Position numbers and translations under genes: made by a program. 64,000 bases of DNA from Sporothrix humicola (taxonomy: Eukaryota; Ascomycota; Sordariomycetes; Ophiostomatales; Ophiostomataceae): assembly GCA_021396245.1 (NCBI GenBank), contig WNYE01000015.1, positions 416,060 through 480,059 on the forward strand. The letters run 5' to 3'. Under the pieces are notes generated by a model that had not been told where the DNA came from, did no database searches, and saw only the letters and a list, made by a program, of their open reading frames with translations. Of the stretch, positions 30,136 through 41,500 are shown one piece after another; position 1 is the stretch's first letter; each line of letters opens with the position of its first letter.

Positions 30136-31387
30136 TTACTCATAGGTATAGCAGAAAGGCCCATCGACCGTGCTCACCAGCTCCTTGATCTTCCATGTCT
30201 TGCCGTCGACATTGACGACACCCAGGTCGACAACGTCTTCCAGCGACTGCTGCTTGCTACCGAAACCCATCATCGACGTCCCGCCAGCAATCACCTGCGT
30301 CCGGCTCGTCAGCTGCTGCGTCTGCCAGATGCTCCATGTGCGGTCGATCATGCCGTGGTGCACCCAGAATCCAGGGTCGTTGGGCGACTGGTAAAAGTCG
30401 GCGCCCGGGTCGCCCGCGATTGTGAAGTGACCGACGCCGTGCACGCCCATGCCGCCCGTCGGGCTCGTCGCCTGCATCGTGTCCTGGAAGGTGCCAATGG
30501 TCTTGCTGTTGGTGATGAGGGCGACAATGTCTTCGGTGCGGCCGTACCGCGACGTCAGGTAGTTGGACATGTCCCGCCGCAGACAGCGCGGGTTCTTGCC
30601 CATGCCGTTGGACTGCGGGTTGGCTTTCGGGGCCGGGTCGGTCTCGGCGGCAAAGGGGCCAAGGTTGATGGTCATGTTCTTAAAGGGGCCCGTCGTGACA
30701 CAACCTCCACCGTCACCAGCGGGACCGAAGCTCTGACCTCTGTGCGAGATCTTTTGGCCGTTGCCGCTCAGGCTGGTGTCGCTGCCGTCAAAGATGGGCG
30801 ACGTCAGAGGGTCCTTGGCCCAGCGGCCCCAGTCCCAGTACGGCTGTGTCCCGGTATACCCACATTCTGTCCGGAGGGCCTACACGATGTTAGTATGCAG
30901 ACAACGACCTTATCCACTCTGTTTAGTTACCCACCTGCTCAAACGCCCATGTGTAGTAGCGGTGCCACGACAAGAAGCTGCCGGTGCCGTGGATCGACAG
31001 GGTCTGGTTGATGTGCACGGCGACAAAGTCTTCGTACCGGTTGGTGACACCGGGGAACTGCGTCAGCTTCGGCGGCTTGCTCATCAGGCACAGCATGGCC
31101 GTGACATAGTTCTTGCGCTCGTCCAGGGTCAGGTCGCCGTACTCTTTGCGGATCATCAGCTTCTCTTTGGTGCAGGTCTTGGACTGGGCAAGTGCGGCGT
31201 CGAGCTGTGTGCGACCCTTGCGCTGAAGGTCCATGACGGCGTCGGTGTAGGCTGCTGCCGTGCCCGTGCCAGCGCCGGGAGCCGGCGTGTTGGCATCGGT
31301 ACCGGGGATCGGCGAGGGGGCACCAGCGACCGTGCCGGCCAGGCTGGCGGCCGTGGCCAGCAGCACAAGCGGTGCAAACTGGACCAT
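30136..31387 (-). CDS. Secreted tyrosinase (type-3 copper)
   Basis: Exons 31387..30935 and 30879..30136 (55-bp intron with a TACTAAC branch) give 398 residues. A signal peptide (MVQFAPLVLLATAASLAGTV, likely cut after AGA) is followed by a Pro/Gly/Thr spacer and the tyrosinase domain. Copper site A: His125, His133 and His142 in HINQTLSIHGTGSFLSWHRY. Copper site B: His298 and His302 in GVHGVGHF, and His325 (or 326) in NDPGFWVHHGMIDRTW. Two Cys pairs and the motif YWDWGRWAKDP also fit. The protein ends CYTYE soon after the core domain, so it lacks the long C-terminal lid domain of pro-tyrosinases. Family role: oxidation of phenols to quinones (melanin, or detoxification and cross-linking outside the cell). 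Substrate cannot be told from sequence. Confidence 0.92.
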
Positions 31388-33344
31388 GACCTGTTGCTGA
31401 AAGCTTCGATAAAGGTAAAGAAAACTGGTCTTAAAAGAACTACCACTTGTCGGTAGTCTTAGTCGCCAACCCGGATACACAATAGACAGTAACCGTCTGG
31501 TTTTGTTTCCAGAAAGAAAATGTGGGTGTAGAAGACAACACTGTCTATATATATCCACGCAAGGCAATATTTACTTTGCTATTTTTTCCTTGGTGGCTCG
31601 CCGCAGTTTAACGCGGAACGGCATGGGGCTCTTCTCCGTTCTCCCCGTCCTTTCATATACCGCTGCCCCCTTTCTCATTTTCTTTTTCTTTTCCACGCAA
31701 AAGCTCGGTGTTAGCCAAGTCCATTTTGGTATTATTAGCCGAGTTGTGGGCAAATGACACCCTGGGGCTAACCGAGCAACAAGAAGAAGCAAGACTGCAC
31801 TTTGCGAATATATCAACAGCTCTATAAACGTTGGGCAGCTATTGGAGGATGGCCCAAGGACAGGGATGAATGGTGTTTTTGTCGATGGTGTGAAAGGATA
31901 CAAGTTGGTGTTGGCATTACGTACTTCGTGGGAAAGGGCTCGGTTGTTGTTTGTTGTTTAAAATCAGTTTGAATGTGATTTGGGTGTGATGAGACTATTT
32001 TTGTTTTGATTATGTGTGTGTCTATTATATTGGACACATTGGCACAGATGAGCATCCATGTTGTGATTTATACACTGAGAGAATCAGATCATGTCTACGG
32101 TATTGTTCTGCATGAAGACGTGAGAATGGTTTCGAAAGAATAGCACAATATTTACTATGGCTGAGGAGAAATAGGAGAAACGTGAAAAAACGGTGAGAAG
32201 TGAGAGTATAAACGACAAAATCAGCAGCACAAAGCCACTCACCGAAAATCGGGCGGCACATTCTTAAAGGAGATTCTGACAGGCAGCAAAGAGCGCTCAG
32301 TTTGGAAATTCTGGGAACAAATTTTATATGAGGTTTATATTCATCCTATATATGCGTGTTTCTGTTTGTTTCCACATTGGGCGGTAAGTCCGGGGTAAAT
32401 TGTTTGGATAAATCTCCGGCACCACAACAGGTAGAAAAACGTGATATATGCGTCTCTATATAGTATTGTCCTCTGGCCCTCGTTTCCTGCTGGCCAACGA
32501 TTCAGTCTTGACAAAATGAATACCGCTTTGCCGATTGGCTCGCTTGCAGCGTGGTCCCAAACAAAATGATTCCCAACGGTTGTTGTTGAATTTTGCTGCT
32601 GGCCGGCCGGCCATATTTCGCTACCACGCTCTTTTGCCTCATTTACACATTTGCCCGTTTGCTCATTTACCGTTTGCCCCATTTACCTCTTCACATTTTT
32701 TAGTTGATTTGCCCATATATGCATAACCGAGTGGGACATTTTCATGCGGCCTGAAAGCGACCATTTGCGTCTTCTATTTTTAAAGTCTTCGGATTGCCGG
32801 TGTTTGCCGTGCTGTAAATCTTCTTATTTTGAATTTTCATTCTTCATTCTTCGCTTTCAGTTTTAACCTTAATTTAAAACCTCCGCCCAACCTTGTTTTT
32901 GTATCCTGTTTTTCGCCTCTCCCCAAGGACGGGCTTTGTATGCCTCGCCTACCGGCAGATGTCTGATTCTGGTATTCTGGCCTTCTCTCTCTCTCTCTCT
33001 CTCTTTCATTTGCCCATTCTTGGTTGCCTCACCGGACAAGTCAACGTGTTTTGGGCCGCGAGCAATAAATTTGCCGAGCTTCGGCTAAGCATGCCTTTTT
33101 ATATTGGGTGCTTTCTGCTGCTGGTCTTTTATATTTTTCAAAGGCCAGCCAATGTTTCTTATGTCACATTTTGCACTTGCCGAAGGGCATGGCCCAGGAA
33201 ATTCAGTCATGTGCAAATATAAAGGCGGAGAAAAGGGCCGTGATCGTCAAGTCGGCTTTGCCCTTTAATGATCATGGTGATCTGAAAGATGAAATGTGTG
33301 TTGCATGCATATGCTGCCATGTAAAAAAAGTGCACCCTCTTGCA
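31388..33344. other. Intergenic region upstream of the tyrosinase gene
   Basis: 1.96 kb holding the tyrosinase promoter and the 3' flank of the esterase gene. It is AT-rich for most of its length (especially 31900-32350), with a CT-dinucleotide run at about 32984-33005. Open frames here are short and without recognisable features. Confidence 0.6.
32984..33005. repeat. CT dinucleotide repeat
   Basis: About eleven TC units in the noncoding region between the tyrosinase and esterase genes. Confidence 0.9.
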
Positions 33345-33912
33345 TCAAATACCAAAGACATCCAGTCCATGGTCAATCATCCAGCGGATGGCTTCTGCCC
33401 GGTAGGTGTCCCGCTCGACATGGCTGGTGCCCGCCTGCCAGACCATGTTGTGGCCTGCACCGCCGCCCGTTGTAGCGTTATACACGGGCCATGACAGACC
33501 GCCTTCTGTTTCTCTTGTTTCTTTTGTGCCGTTGCCATTAGGATCCAGGCCGACAACAAAGTTGATCCATGCCTTGGACATGGTCTTGGCCAGATCTGCA
33601 AACGACGACGGCATGCCCTCAAAAGGGTTCTCTTCGTAGCCTAGGCCTTGAAGATTGTCAAAGACAAAGGCGACTTCTACGAAATGCCCGGCGCCGTATT
33701 GGGCTAAACGGAGTCAGAAAACAATCAAATTTAAAGATTTAAAGATGTAAAGATGGCCAACTCACGAGGAACGCCGTTGACAAGGACGTCAAAACGGTAG
33801 CTCCATGATGGAACACCATGTTCTGACCAAGCGAGGTTGGCTCGCCGGCGTAGGTAATGCATCCAGCTAAGAGAAAGAACCAATGTTAGACTTTACGATC
33901 TTGACAAAGAAA

Positions 33913-33948
<36 letters not shown>

Positions 33949-35480
33949 GAAAGAAAGAAAGAAAAGCGTGCAGCGGAAAACTCACTTATCGCCAAAGAGA
34001 GCCGAGGCTCGACGGAACTGGAGGCCGACAGACTTGGCCAGTTCATCGCCGGGAACAATGACTGGAAACTTGTCGAGTCCAGGGATGCCTATAGCCTGGA
34101 TGTTTGGGTACAGTTTGACCAGCTCGTCGACCAATTTCGATGCCTTTTCAGGCGTTGAGGCAGCCTCAGATTGTGACAGGGCGTGCCCGTCCAAGGCAAA
34201 GTGCTCGACAATGGCAGCGCGGAACTCGTCGTCTGTGTTGACGCCCTGGCCGCCTGGGCCCAAATGGCCGCCCTGGTCGGAACCTTCGTCGGAATTGCAG
34301 CCGATGAGGACGGGGACACGCACAAACCGGCCGTCGCGGAGCTGGTTGTGCGGGTAGTCGGCAATGAAGTCGCCGTCGAGCACGGGGTAAAACGAGCCGT
34401 CGCCGCGTTTCAGCGCATCGTCGATTTCGGAAAATGGAAGCCGGCGCAGGCAGTCCAGGGTATTCCCTGGTTTTGTTTTTGTCTGTGCACACGAGGTGGC
34501 ACTCACAAGCTTGTCGTAGTTTTCTTGCTGCTTGTCGGTCGTGTTGAGGTTTCCGGGGTAGCGTGCAATGAAGCCGCCAAAGCCCGACTCGCCAATGACG
34601 CCCCGGAACAGCCCATCGTTCCTGCCGTTGTAGGCAAACGTGTGCGCGCTGACGCTTTCCGCACCGGAACTCTCGCCGAAAATGGTCACCTTCTCCGGCG
34701 CGCCGCCAAACGAGGCAATGTTCTCCTGGACCCAACGGAGAGCGAGGCGCTGGTCGTGGAAGCCAATGTTGACTGCGCCGGCCTCGCGCGCTTCCTTGCC
34801 GGCCAGGAAGCCAAAAGCGGAGAGGCGGTAGTTGAGGCTGACGCCGATCATGGGCGTGCCCTGTTCGACGCTGTCCTCGACGATAAACGACAGGTTGTAG
34901 CGTTTGTCGGCCGAGCCGCCCATGCGCTGACCCGGATGTTAGCAAGCATCACTCGGGGGAAGAGGAAGATGAGATGGAATCGACCTACCAGACCACCTCC
35001 GTGGATCCAGACGGCTACTGGAAGCCCGGCCGTCGAGTCGATTCCGGCTGGTCGGACAACATTGAGATAAAGGCAGTCTTCTGAGACGGGGTAGCCAACC
35101 TGGTCCATGCCATAGCCGATGCAGTGAGGCGGATATGATGTTGCCTCGTGCAGGTCATCCCAAGTGCTGTCGAGATGCACGGCCTGCTTAAATCGATCTG
35201 GTTTCTGGATATGTCAGTGAGTGCGTGAGACAGATCATGAAAGTCGGAGGCATTCGCATACTTGAGCATATGGTATGCCGAGGAAGTTATCCTGCTTGTA
35301 CTGGGGGCTGAAGATGCCCGCGTACGATCCGTTCTTGACCGTCACTGTGGGAATTGGTGGTTCTGCTGATGCAAGGCTGCCGTATTGGCCCTGCCCACTT
35401 GCAACCGATCCATCATTCTGTGACACGAGGCCCAAGTAAAACCCGAGCCACGACGACACGTTTTCGCGAAGGAGCACCAT
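33345..35480 (-). CDS. Type-B carboxylesterase/lipase
   Basis: Five exons (35480..35262, 35204..34989, 34926..33986, 33866..33766, 33703..33345) with introns of 57, 62, 119 and 62 bp give 611 residues; every junction keeps frame and uses GT..AG. Family marks: NFLGIPYAQ, SEDCLYLNVVRP, the oxyanion loop WIHGGG, the nucleophile GESSGAES (Ser231), NSDEGSD carrying the acidic residue, and the catalytic His499 in QYGAGHFVEV. All three triad residues are present. The N-terminus (MVLLRENVSSWLGFYLGLVS) is only a weak signal peptide, so secretion is uncertain; N-x-S/T sites are present. In the family such enzymes hydrolyse ester bonds of lipids, xenobiotics or polyketide intermediates. It lies on the same strand as tyrosinase but 2 kb away. 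Confidence 0.9.
33906..33965. repeat. AAAG (CTTT) microsatellite inside an esterase intron
   Basis: About 15 AAAG units with one AAAC interruption, starting some 20 bp from the 5' splice site of intron 3 (33985..33867). On the sense strand it reads CTTT and forms most of the pyrimidine content of that intron, which is twice the length of the others. Confidence 0.9.
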
Positions 35481-36545
35481 TGTTGTGTGCCTGCTAAGCT
35501 GCGTGCTGCTGGTCCGAGAGAAGAAAAGTGGCGTTTGTTTTGATGAAAATGAGCCGTTCAATCAGTCCATATCGCAATAGAGGGCGGCCGTCGTTGTCGG
35601 AACATCCGAATATCTGGGTCGAAAGAGAGTGGTGAGATTCGGGGGCGGGACCGCACGTGTTGCGCCTCCTGGAGGATCAATCGGTGTTGCCGCGAAGAGT
35701 TGTCAGAGGAGAAAGTGGCGGTGACTCAATTCGACGGTTCCTGTTCCTGATCCTCTTTCTGTCCCTGTCCCGAATCCTTTCCTCCGCAATCTATTGTCTC
35801 CCGGTGGATTGCGCGGGAAGGAAGTGAAAGAGTCGAGATTGAAAGGTTGGAAGGAGCGGCGGTGAAGGCGCGATGCTCACCTTCCCCTCTCGGACTTTTT
35901 GACGTAATCAAGTCGCGACGAGGCTGCGATTGCCGGTTTAGAACAACGTCACGTTTTGCAACTGAGAAGAAAAGTAAACTGTGAAATCATAATCAGAAAC
36001 ACTCCCTGCGTTTCTATGGGAGGTTTCTTCTTGTGTGTCTTTTTATTTGTTTGGAATATCTTTTTTTTCTTCGTATATGGGTATCTTGTTCCAATTGCAC
36101 GCATCGCGCGCACAAGAAAGAACGTGGTGTTTTCCGCCTTTTTGTCATTATGCTTCCCAAGCAGCGCCGTTGGCTTTCTTTCCCAGACCCCTGTGGCCGT
36201 TTCCATCATTAAAGAAAAGTATAAGGGACAAAAGACAAAACAAAACAACATGACATGTAGAATGGAAATACAGAAAATGCAGGACAAGACAAGACGATAC
36301 GTATCAGACAAAAGATGAGAGCGAGAAAAAAGGACAAATGTAAATGAGATCATGAGAAACGTTAAAAGAAATGCACAGCCAGGAACAGAAAACGTACACC
36401 TAAAACCCAAGAGGCTGGCCCCCGAAAAAACAAAACAAAAAACCCCGGAAAAAGCAAACGCTAGTGAAAATGTTGTTACAAAAAAATAGATGCGCATCGC
36501 TCGTACACCACCGAATCTGGAGAGTGAGGTCGAGAGTGACGTCCC
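35481..36545. other. Intergenic: esterase promoter and homeobox 3' flank
   Basis: 1.07 kb without a supportable gene. A CACGTG box at about 35655-35660 lies 175 bp upstream of the esterase ATG. The right half (35950-36500) is A-rich on the plus strand (T-rich for the minus-strand transcript) and probably includes the long 3' UTR of the homeobox gene. The 182-residue frame at 35949-36497 minus is low-complexity. Confidence 0.55.
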
Positions 36546-38571
36546 CTACTTCTCAGCATTGTAGTCCTGTGGCGTCACGTTGGGCGTGAACTGGAACTGC
36601 TTGACCTTGCTCCGGTCAGGCGACATCTTGCCCGAGCCCGGGAACATGTACGTCTCGCCGGGGAACGTGTACTCGGTCTGGCTCGACGAGCCACTGCTCG
36701 TGGCACCGCCCTGGAGGCGCAGAGGGAAGTAGCTGTGGCCCAGAGGCTGGTGGACAGAGGGCGTGGGAGGCTGGCTGTTCATAATGTAGCTGGGAGCCGT
36801 CTGCAGCATGGGGAACTCCTCGGAGCCAAAGCTGCCCAGGCTGGGCGTCAGCAGCGCCTCGTCCTGGGGCACAAAGCTCCAGTGGCTGTCGATCACGCGC
36901 TGCTGCTCGCCGCTCTGTGCCAGGCCGTTGAAGCCAGGCGTGCCGGGAGGCGTCTTGAGCGGCGCGGGCTTGGTCGCAAAGTAGGGGTTGTGGCTGGCGG
37001 CGCTGTTGTTGCTGCCATAGGGCATCAGGTGCTCGTCGTCAGACGAGCCCGAGCCGGCCATGCCGCCGTTGGTCGAGACCATTGCCTCGCTGGGAGACAC
37101 AGGCGACGCAGTGTTGCTCAGAGACCGAACCAGAGGCGGGCCGCCGCTAGCTGCTGCAGCGGCGGATGTCTGCAGAGACTGCAGGAGGGCCTCCTTGTTG
37201 CGCTCAAAGTAGAGGGGCGAGCGGGGTGCCGTGGGGATGCTCGGCTTCTGGACGCGGTTGGACATGAGACCAGTCGCAGAGGCAATGCGGCGGATGGCCG
37301 GCGCACCACCCTCCATGCGCTTGCCCGCGTCGATCCCAGTCTTGGGACCAAACGCTTGGCTGCGCAGGGCCGTCGCGTTCAGCATGGCCGGAACGCCCTT
37401 TTTCCGTCTTGTGGCAAGGTTGGCCGGCGGAGGAGGCGACTTGAAGCGAAGATCGGACACGGCAGAGGCCGGGGAGTGTGCGGAGCCGGGAGAAGCGGCG
37501 GCAGACATGTTCTGCGACAGGGTCTCGTCCAGAGACGGCACCTCATACGACGGCAGAACCACCATATCCTTGTCTAGCTGCGGGACATCGTCGACGCTCA
37601 GGAGCTCGGACTGAAACGAGCCGACATGTGCCATCGCGTTCTCCATGCCCATAGACGACGTAAACGGCACATAGGCGCCCAGAGACTGCTCAAAGCTCTG
37701 CTCAGGAACGTGCTCGCCGCCCATGATGTGCTGTGGTGATGCGTGCGAGCTGTAGCTGCCGTTGTTGTGGTGAGAGGAAGCAATGTATGCGCCATTCATG
37801 ACAGGCGCAAACGCGGGGAGTTCGTGGCTGCCATTTGTTGTAGCATGGTAGACGAGCGACTTTGGTGACGGGTACTCTTCGGTTGAGGGCGCAGATGGCG
37901 AGGTGCCCTGGGCAACTGCAACAGAGCCGTCGTTGGAGGTTGGTGGGTAGAGGGCGAGAGAAGGCTGCTCGGCGGCGGGGAATGTGGCGGAGGAAGCCCG
38001 TAAAGGCAGGCTCTGGTTTTGTGATCCAAAGTACTCGCTCACCATGGAGGAGTCTTCGGGTTGCTCAGACGGCGAAGAGGCAGACGGAGACACATCGCCC
38101 TGGCCAGTCATGTCGACTCGCCTTGACATCTGCTTGGCCTTGGCGCGTCTGTTCTGGAACCAGTTCTGTTCGACAGTCAGTAAACAAGAAGTTAAGAAGG
38201 CAGGTGGTTAAGTAAGTGAAGTGGACTGGGTTACTCACGTTGATTCTTGGGTTGTCGACCTTGAGGAGCTCGGCAATCTCCCGTTTCCGCACCGACGACG
38301 GCTTGGGGTTCTTCTGGAACTCGTTCTCGAGAAGCTGCACCTCGTCCTTGCCGAGTCTGGGCTTCGGGTCGACCTGCTTTGCGGCGAGTGCCATCTGTGC
38401 TTCGGTCATGTTGCGGTGATGGGCGGGCATGTGGGGGAAGAGGTAGAGCGGCTCGCCACCGTAGGTATATGGGTAGGCATGGCGGGGCCGGTTCATGTCA
38501 GTTGGCCGCTGGACAGCCGCGTACGGCATGCCCATCTGCGGTATACTGTGCATCATTGTTGTGTAGTCCAT
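36546..38571 (-). CDS. Homeodomain transcription factor
   Basis: Exons 38571..38239 and 38165..36546 (73-bp intron) give 650 residues, from the ATG at 38571 (MDYTTMMHSIPQMGMPYAAV). A homeodomain covers about residues 69-128: KPRLGKDEVQLLENEFQKNP, then KPSSVRKREIAELLKVDNPR, then the recognition helix with NWFQNRRAKAKQ. The intron falls inside the recognition helix, between PRIN and NWFQNRR. Trp, Phe, Asn and Arg at the invariant helix-3 positions are all kept. The remaining 520 residues are disordered and rich in Ser, Pro, Ala and Gln, with no second domain, as in fungal homeobox factors of development (for example those controlling conidiation or fruiting). I cannot tell which named factor it corresponds to. 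An extra upstream noncoding exon is possible, since a good minus-strand donor (GTAAGT) lies near 39259. Its upstream flank is the 25-kb desert. Confidence 0.9.
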
Positions 38572-41500
38572 TGTGAAGGGTGTGTGCCGGGTGTTCAAGT
38601 CGTTGCTACTGTAGGCTTTCTGCTGGAAACTGGACGCCGAGATGACGGGTTGTGGTGTTGTGGCGCACACACACGCACGCGCTCGTCAATGTTGGCAGGC
38701 CGAAGACGTGTTGTTTAGGTCGTTGCTAAGATATCCAAGTATGTTGGGCAAGACGGCGAGTCGAGTATGTCAAGTACTGAACTGTATTGTCTGCAAGATG
38801 TCGATGGTCTTGCCGAGTATATTCTGTGGTGTATTTAAGATGCTGGCGAAGGTGTGGTCAAGTTTAAACGTGCTGTGTGTGTTGAGGAAGAGACGTGGTT
38901 GTGAGCGAGTGACGGGAGGGGAGGTGCTTTTATGAATTCTGGAGGAGATCGAGGAAAAGGGTTGTGGGTATGTATGAGCGTGGTCTTGTATTAAACGTGG
39001 GAGATATTTGGAGTAAACGAATGAGTTTGAAGTTTGAGGAGGATGTTGCAGATAGATGTAAGATGTAAAAGAAAATAAAGAAGCAGTCAGGAACGAGAAA
39101 CGAGAGGAACGAGGAAGAAGAAAAAGAGGAGACGAGAGGTGGACGAGGCTTAGTTTAAGAAGAAAGAAGCGTCTTGGACGCCGTATGCTTGTGAGAAGCG
39201 CGGAGGTGTTGGGTGTGTCGTCGACCCAGTGGTCGTGGTCGAGTCCAGGCCTTGGGACTTACAGCGAGGGAAAGGGGGAGCTAAGCGGCTGAGACAAACA
39301 AAGATGAGCAGTTCCCCAAGAAACTGTGAAAAGAGAGAGAGAGGACGGCAAGGAACACCCCTGGGCCCTAGCTGAGGTCACTAACTGACAGCGAAAGGAA
39401 AACGGAACGAAGGGGGGTGTGGTGTGTGCTTTAAGGACTGAGGGAAGGGGGGGTGGGTGAAAGTGGGTGGAGCGGAAACGCTGCCGGCGAAGACTTGTGC
39501 AAGTGGTCTGGGTCGGTCTGGCGTGCTGTCTGGCCCCTAAGACCCTTGACGGATCCAGCACAGCACGCTTTTTTAACGCAAAAAGGCCCTAAAAGAACAG
39601 GCTAACAGGTACTCCAGGCCACACCATCCCGGTCTGTTTCTTTCTTTGCATCCTTTTTTGTCTTTTTTTTTTCTCTTCTCTTTTCTCATTCACTGGTTTG
39701 AGAAAGATACGATGTACACTTCTGCCGTCGTTCATACCGTGCCCGTTGGTTCTCGTTTTGACGGGTCTTTGAGAATTGGATGGCCGGGCATGTGTACATG
39801 TTTGTGAACGAGCAACAAGAGTAAAGGCATGACATGATGCTGATATGGAAGGGAGGCCAAGAAGGGGAAGCGATGGGGGTGGCAACTGCACAAGCGAGAA
39901 CAGGGCAAGGAAAATACCAAGAACGGGAAAAGCAAATCTGCGTCTGAGTGTCTGGTACCAGGTGAGGTTCTCCTCGATGACAAGGAAAGTCAACATGAAG
40001 TACCTGTCGTGTATTCAAACTCGAGGACAGGGAGGCCGACAGATGTTTCCTCCTTTGTACTTCCACCGGCTCCCTGGTTGTCGTGTGTTTCAAAGTGGAC
40101 GTTTTTAGATGCATTCTTTTGCTGTTCTTATTCCTTCTTTTCAGCCGTTAGAGAGGCCAGTATGGGCAGGAATTTAAGACAAGGTGAAAGGACTTTGATA
40201 AAGCTGGAGAAAGGTGTGGGAAGGAGACATTTGAGCATACCAAATGTTCCTCGCTTGGAGTTGTGCACAAGCCTCCGTTTTTCAATTTGCACGTTTTGTA
40301 CTCCGTATGCTCCGTTTTCTTTCCACCACGTTGAGGTCAAAGTCTTGGCCCACCGTACTCCACATCTTTGGTGGGGAGAAGTTATCTTGGAGGATGAGAG
40401 GTCTTGCAACTAGCTATACGAAGTGTTTCCTACAGGCAAGAAGCGCACTTGCCAGAAATCAAGCGAATATGTCGAGTTGAGAAGAGAAATACGTACCATA
40501 TTTGGTTCTCTGTCGCCGAGGCCAAGGCGGTATGCATCGTGACCGAGCATCGATCAAAAAGGGGGAGCCGGCTGGTCTCGAGAGGCGAAAGTATTGAAGT
40601 TTGTAACGATATTCTTGTGTTTCTCTGGTTCGCTGTCTAACCATGTGCTGGCAGGTCTGTTCTTCGAGTCCCAATGCACTGATAGTGGTGTGTGCCTGCA
40701 TATGTTCCAAGCACACACGCACAAAATCAAAGTGAGGTGGTTCAGGTGTGTGTGGATAACGTTCGTTTTGCAGGGGGCAAGCAAACAGTGTTCGGCGACC
40801 TACTGGCGCCAGGATGGTTGGGCACCGCAGGGAAAGGGAGTCAAGAGGAGCCCCACGCAAAAGGCGCCAGCCCACCAGAACACGATGGAAAAGAAGTCAA
40901 CACATCCTATGAATCTTTCAGGCTGCTCCTCATTTTGTTAGCTTCAGACAGGTTGGCCCTAGGCACCGGGGCAAGAGCAAAATAGGAGAAGCAAATGCCG
41001 TGTTTCTCCATCTCAGTCGACGAGAGACTCTTGCTTTCTGGCGTTTCTGGCGAACAATCAACTTTCATGTTGACCCGGGATTCCTTCCAAATGTCATGGT
41101 TCCGGGTGTCTACGCAGTGACGAGACAGGGACACCAGCATCGTGGGAAGAGGCCATCCATCAGAACACAACAACTCAGCTGCGGAGGTTTTCTCGTCTTG
41201 TTTCTGCCTCCGGAGAAGCAAAAAGGCCTGGTCCCACCCTCTCACTGTTGTTTTAGAGAGGTCACCGCCTGCGGTTTGTTCGCCTGGTCCCCGTGTCTTA
41301 TCTCAAAGGCGGGCTTCAGAAAAGACTCGAAGAGACACACAAAAGCCATAAAGTGGAGAGACACAAAGACCCAGAGCCACGGTCAAAATACCCAGGTTCA
41401 AGGGTGTCTGTATTTTTAGGAGTGTGCGCGGGTGGCCGTGCGTGGTGGGCGAGCAATTCAGGACAAGAGCTGGGGCTGGGGCCGCCTGTCTTGGTCTGTG

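Noticed and set aside
30136..35480. Tyrosinase and esterase as a secondary-metabolite cluster
   Set aside because: No backbone synthase, transporter or cluster regulator lies nearby, and the two genes are 2 kb apart with separate promoters.
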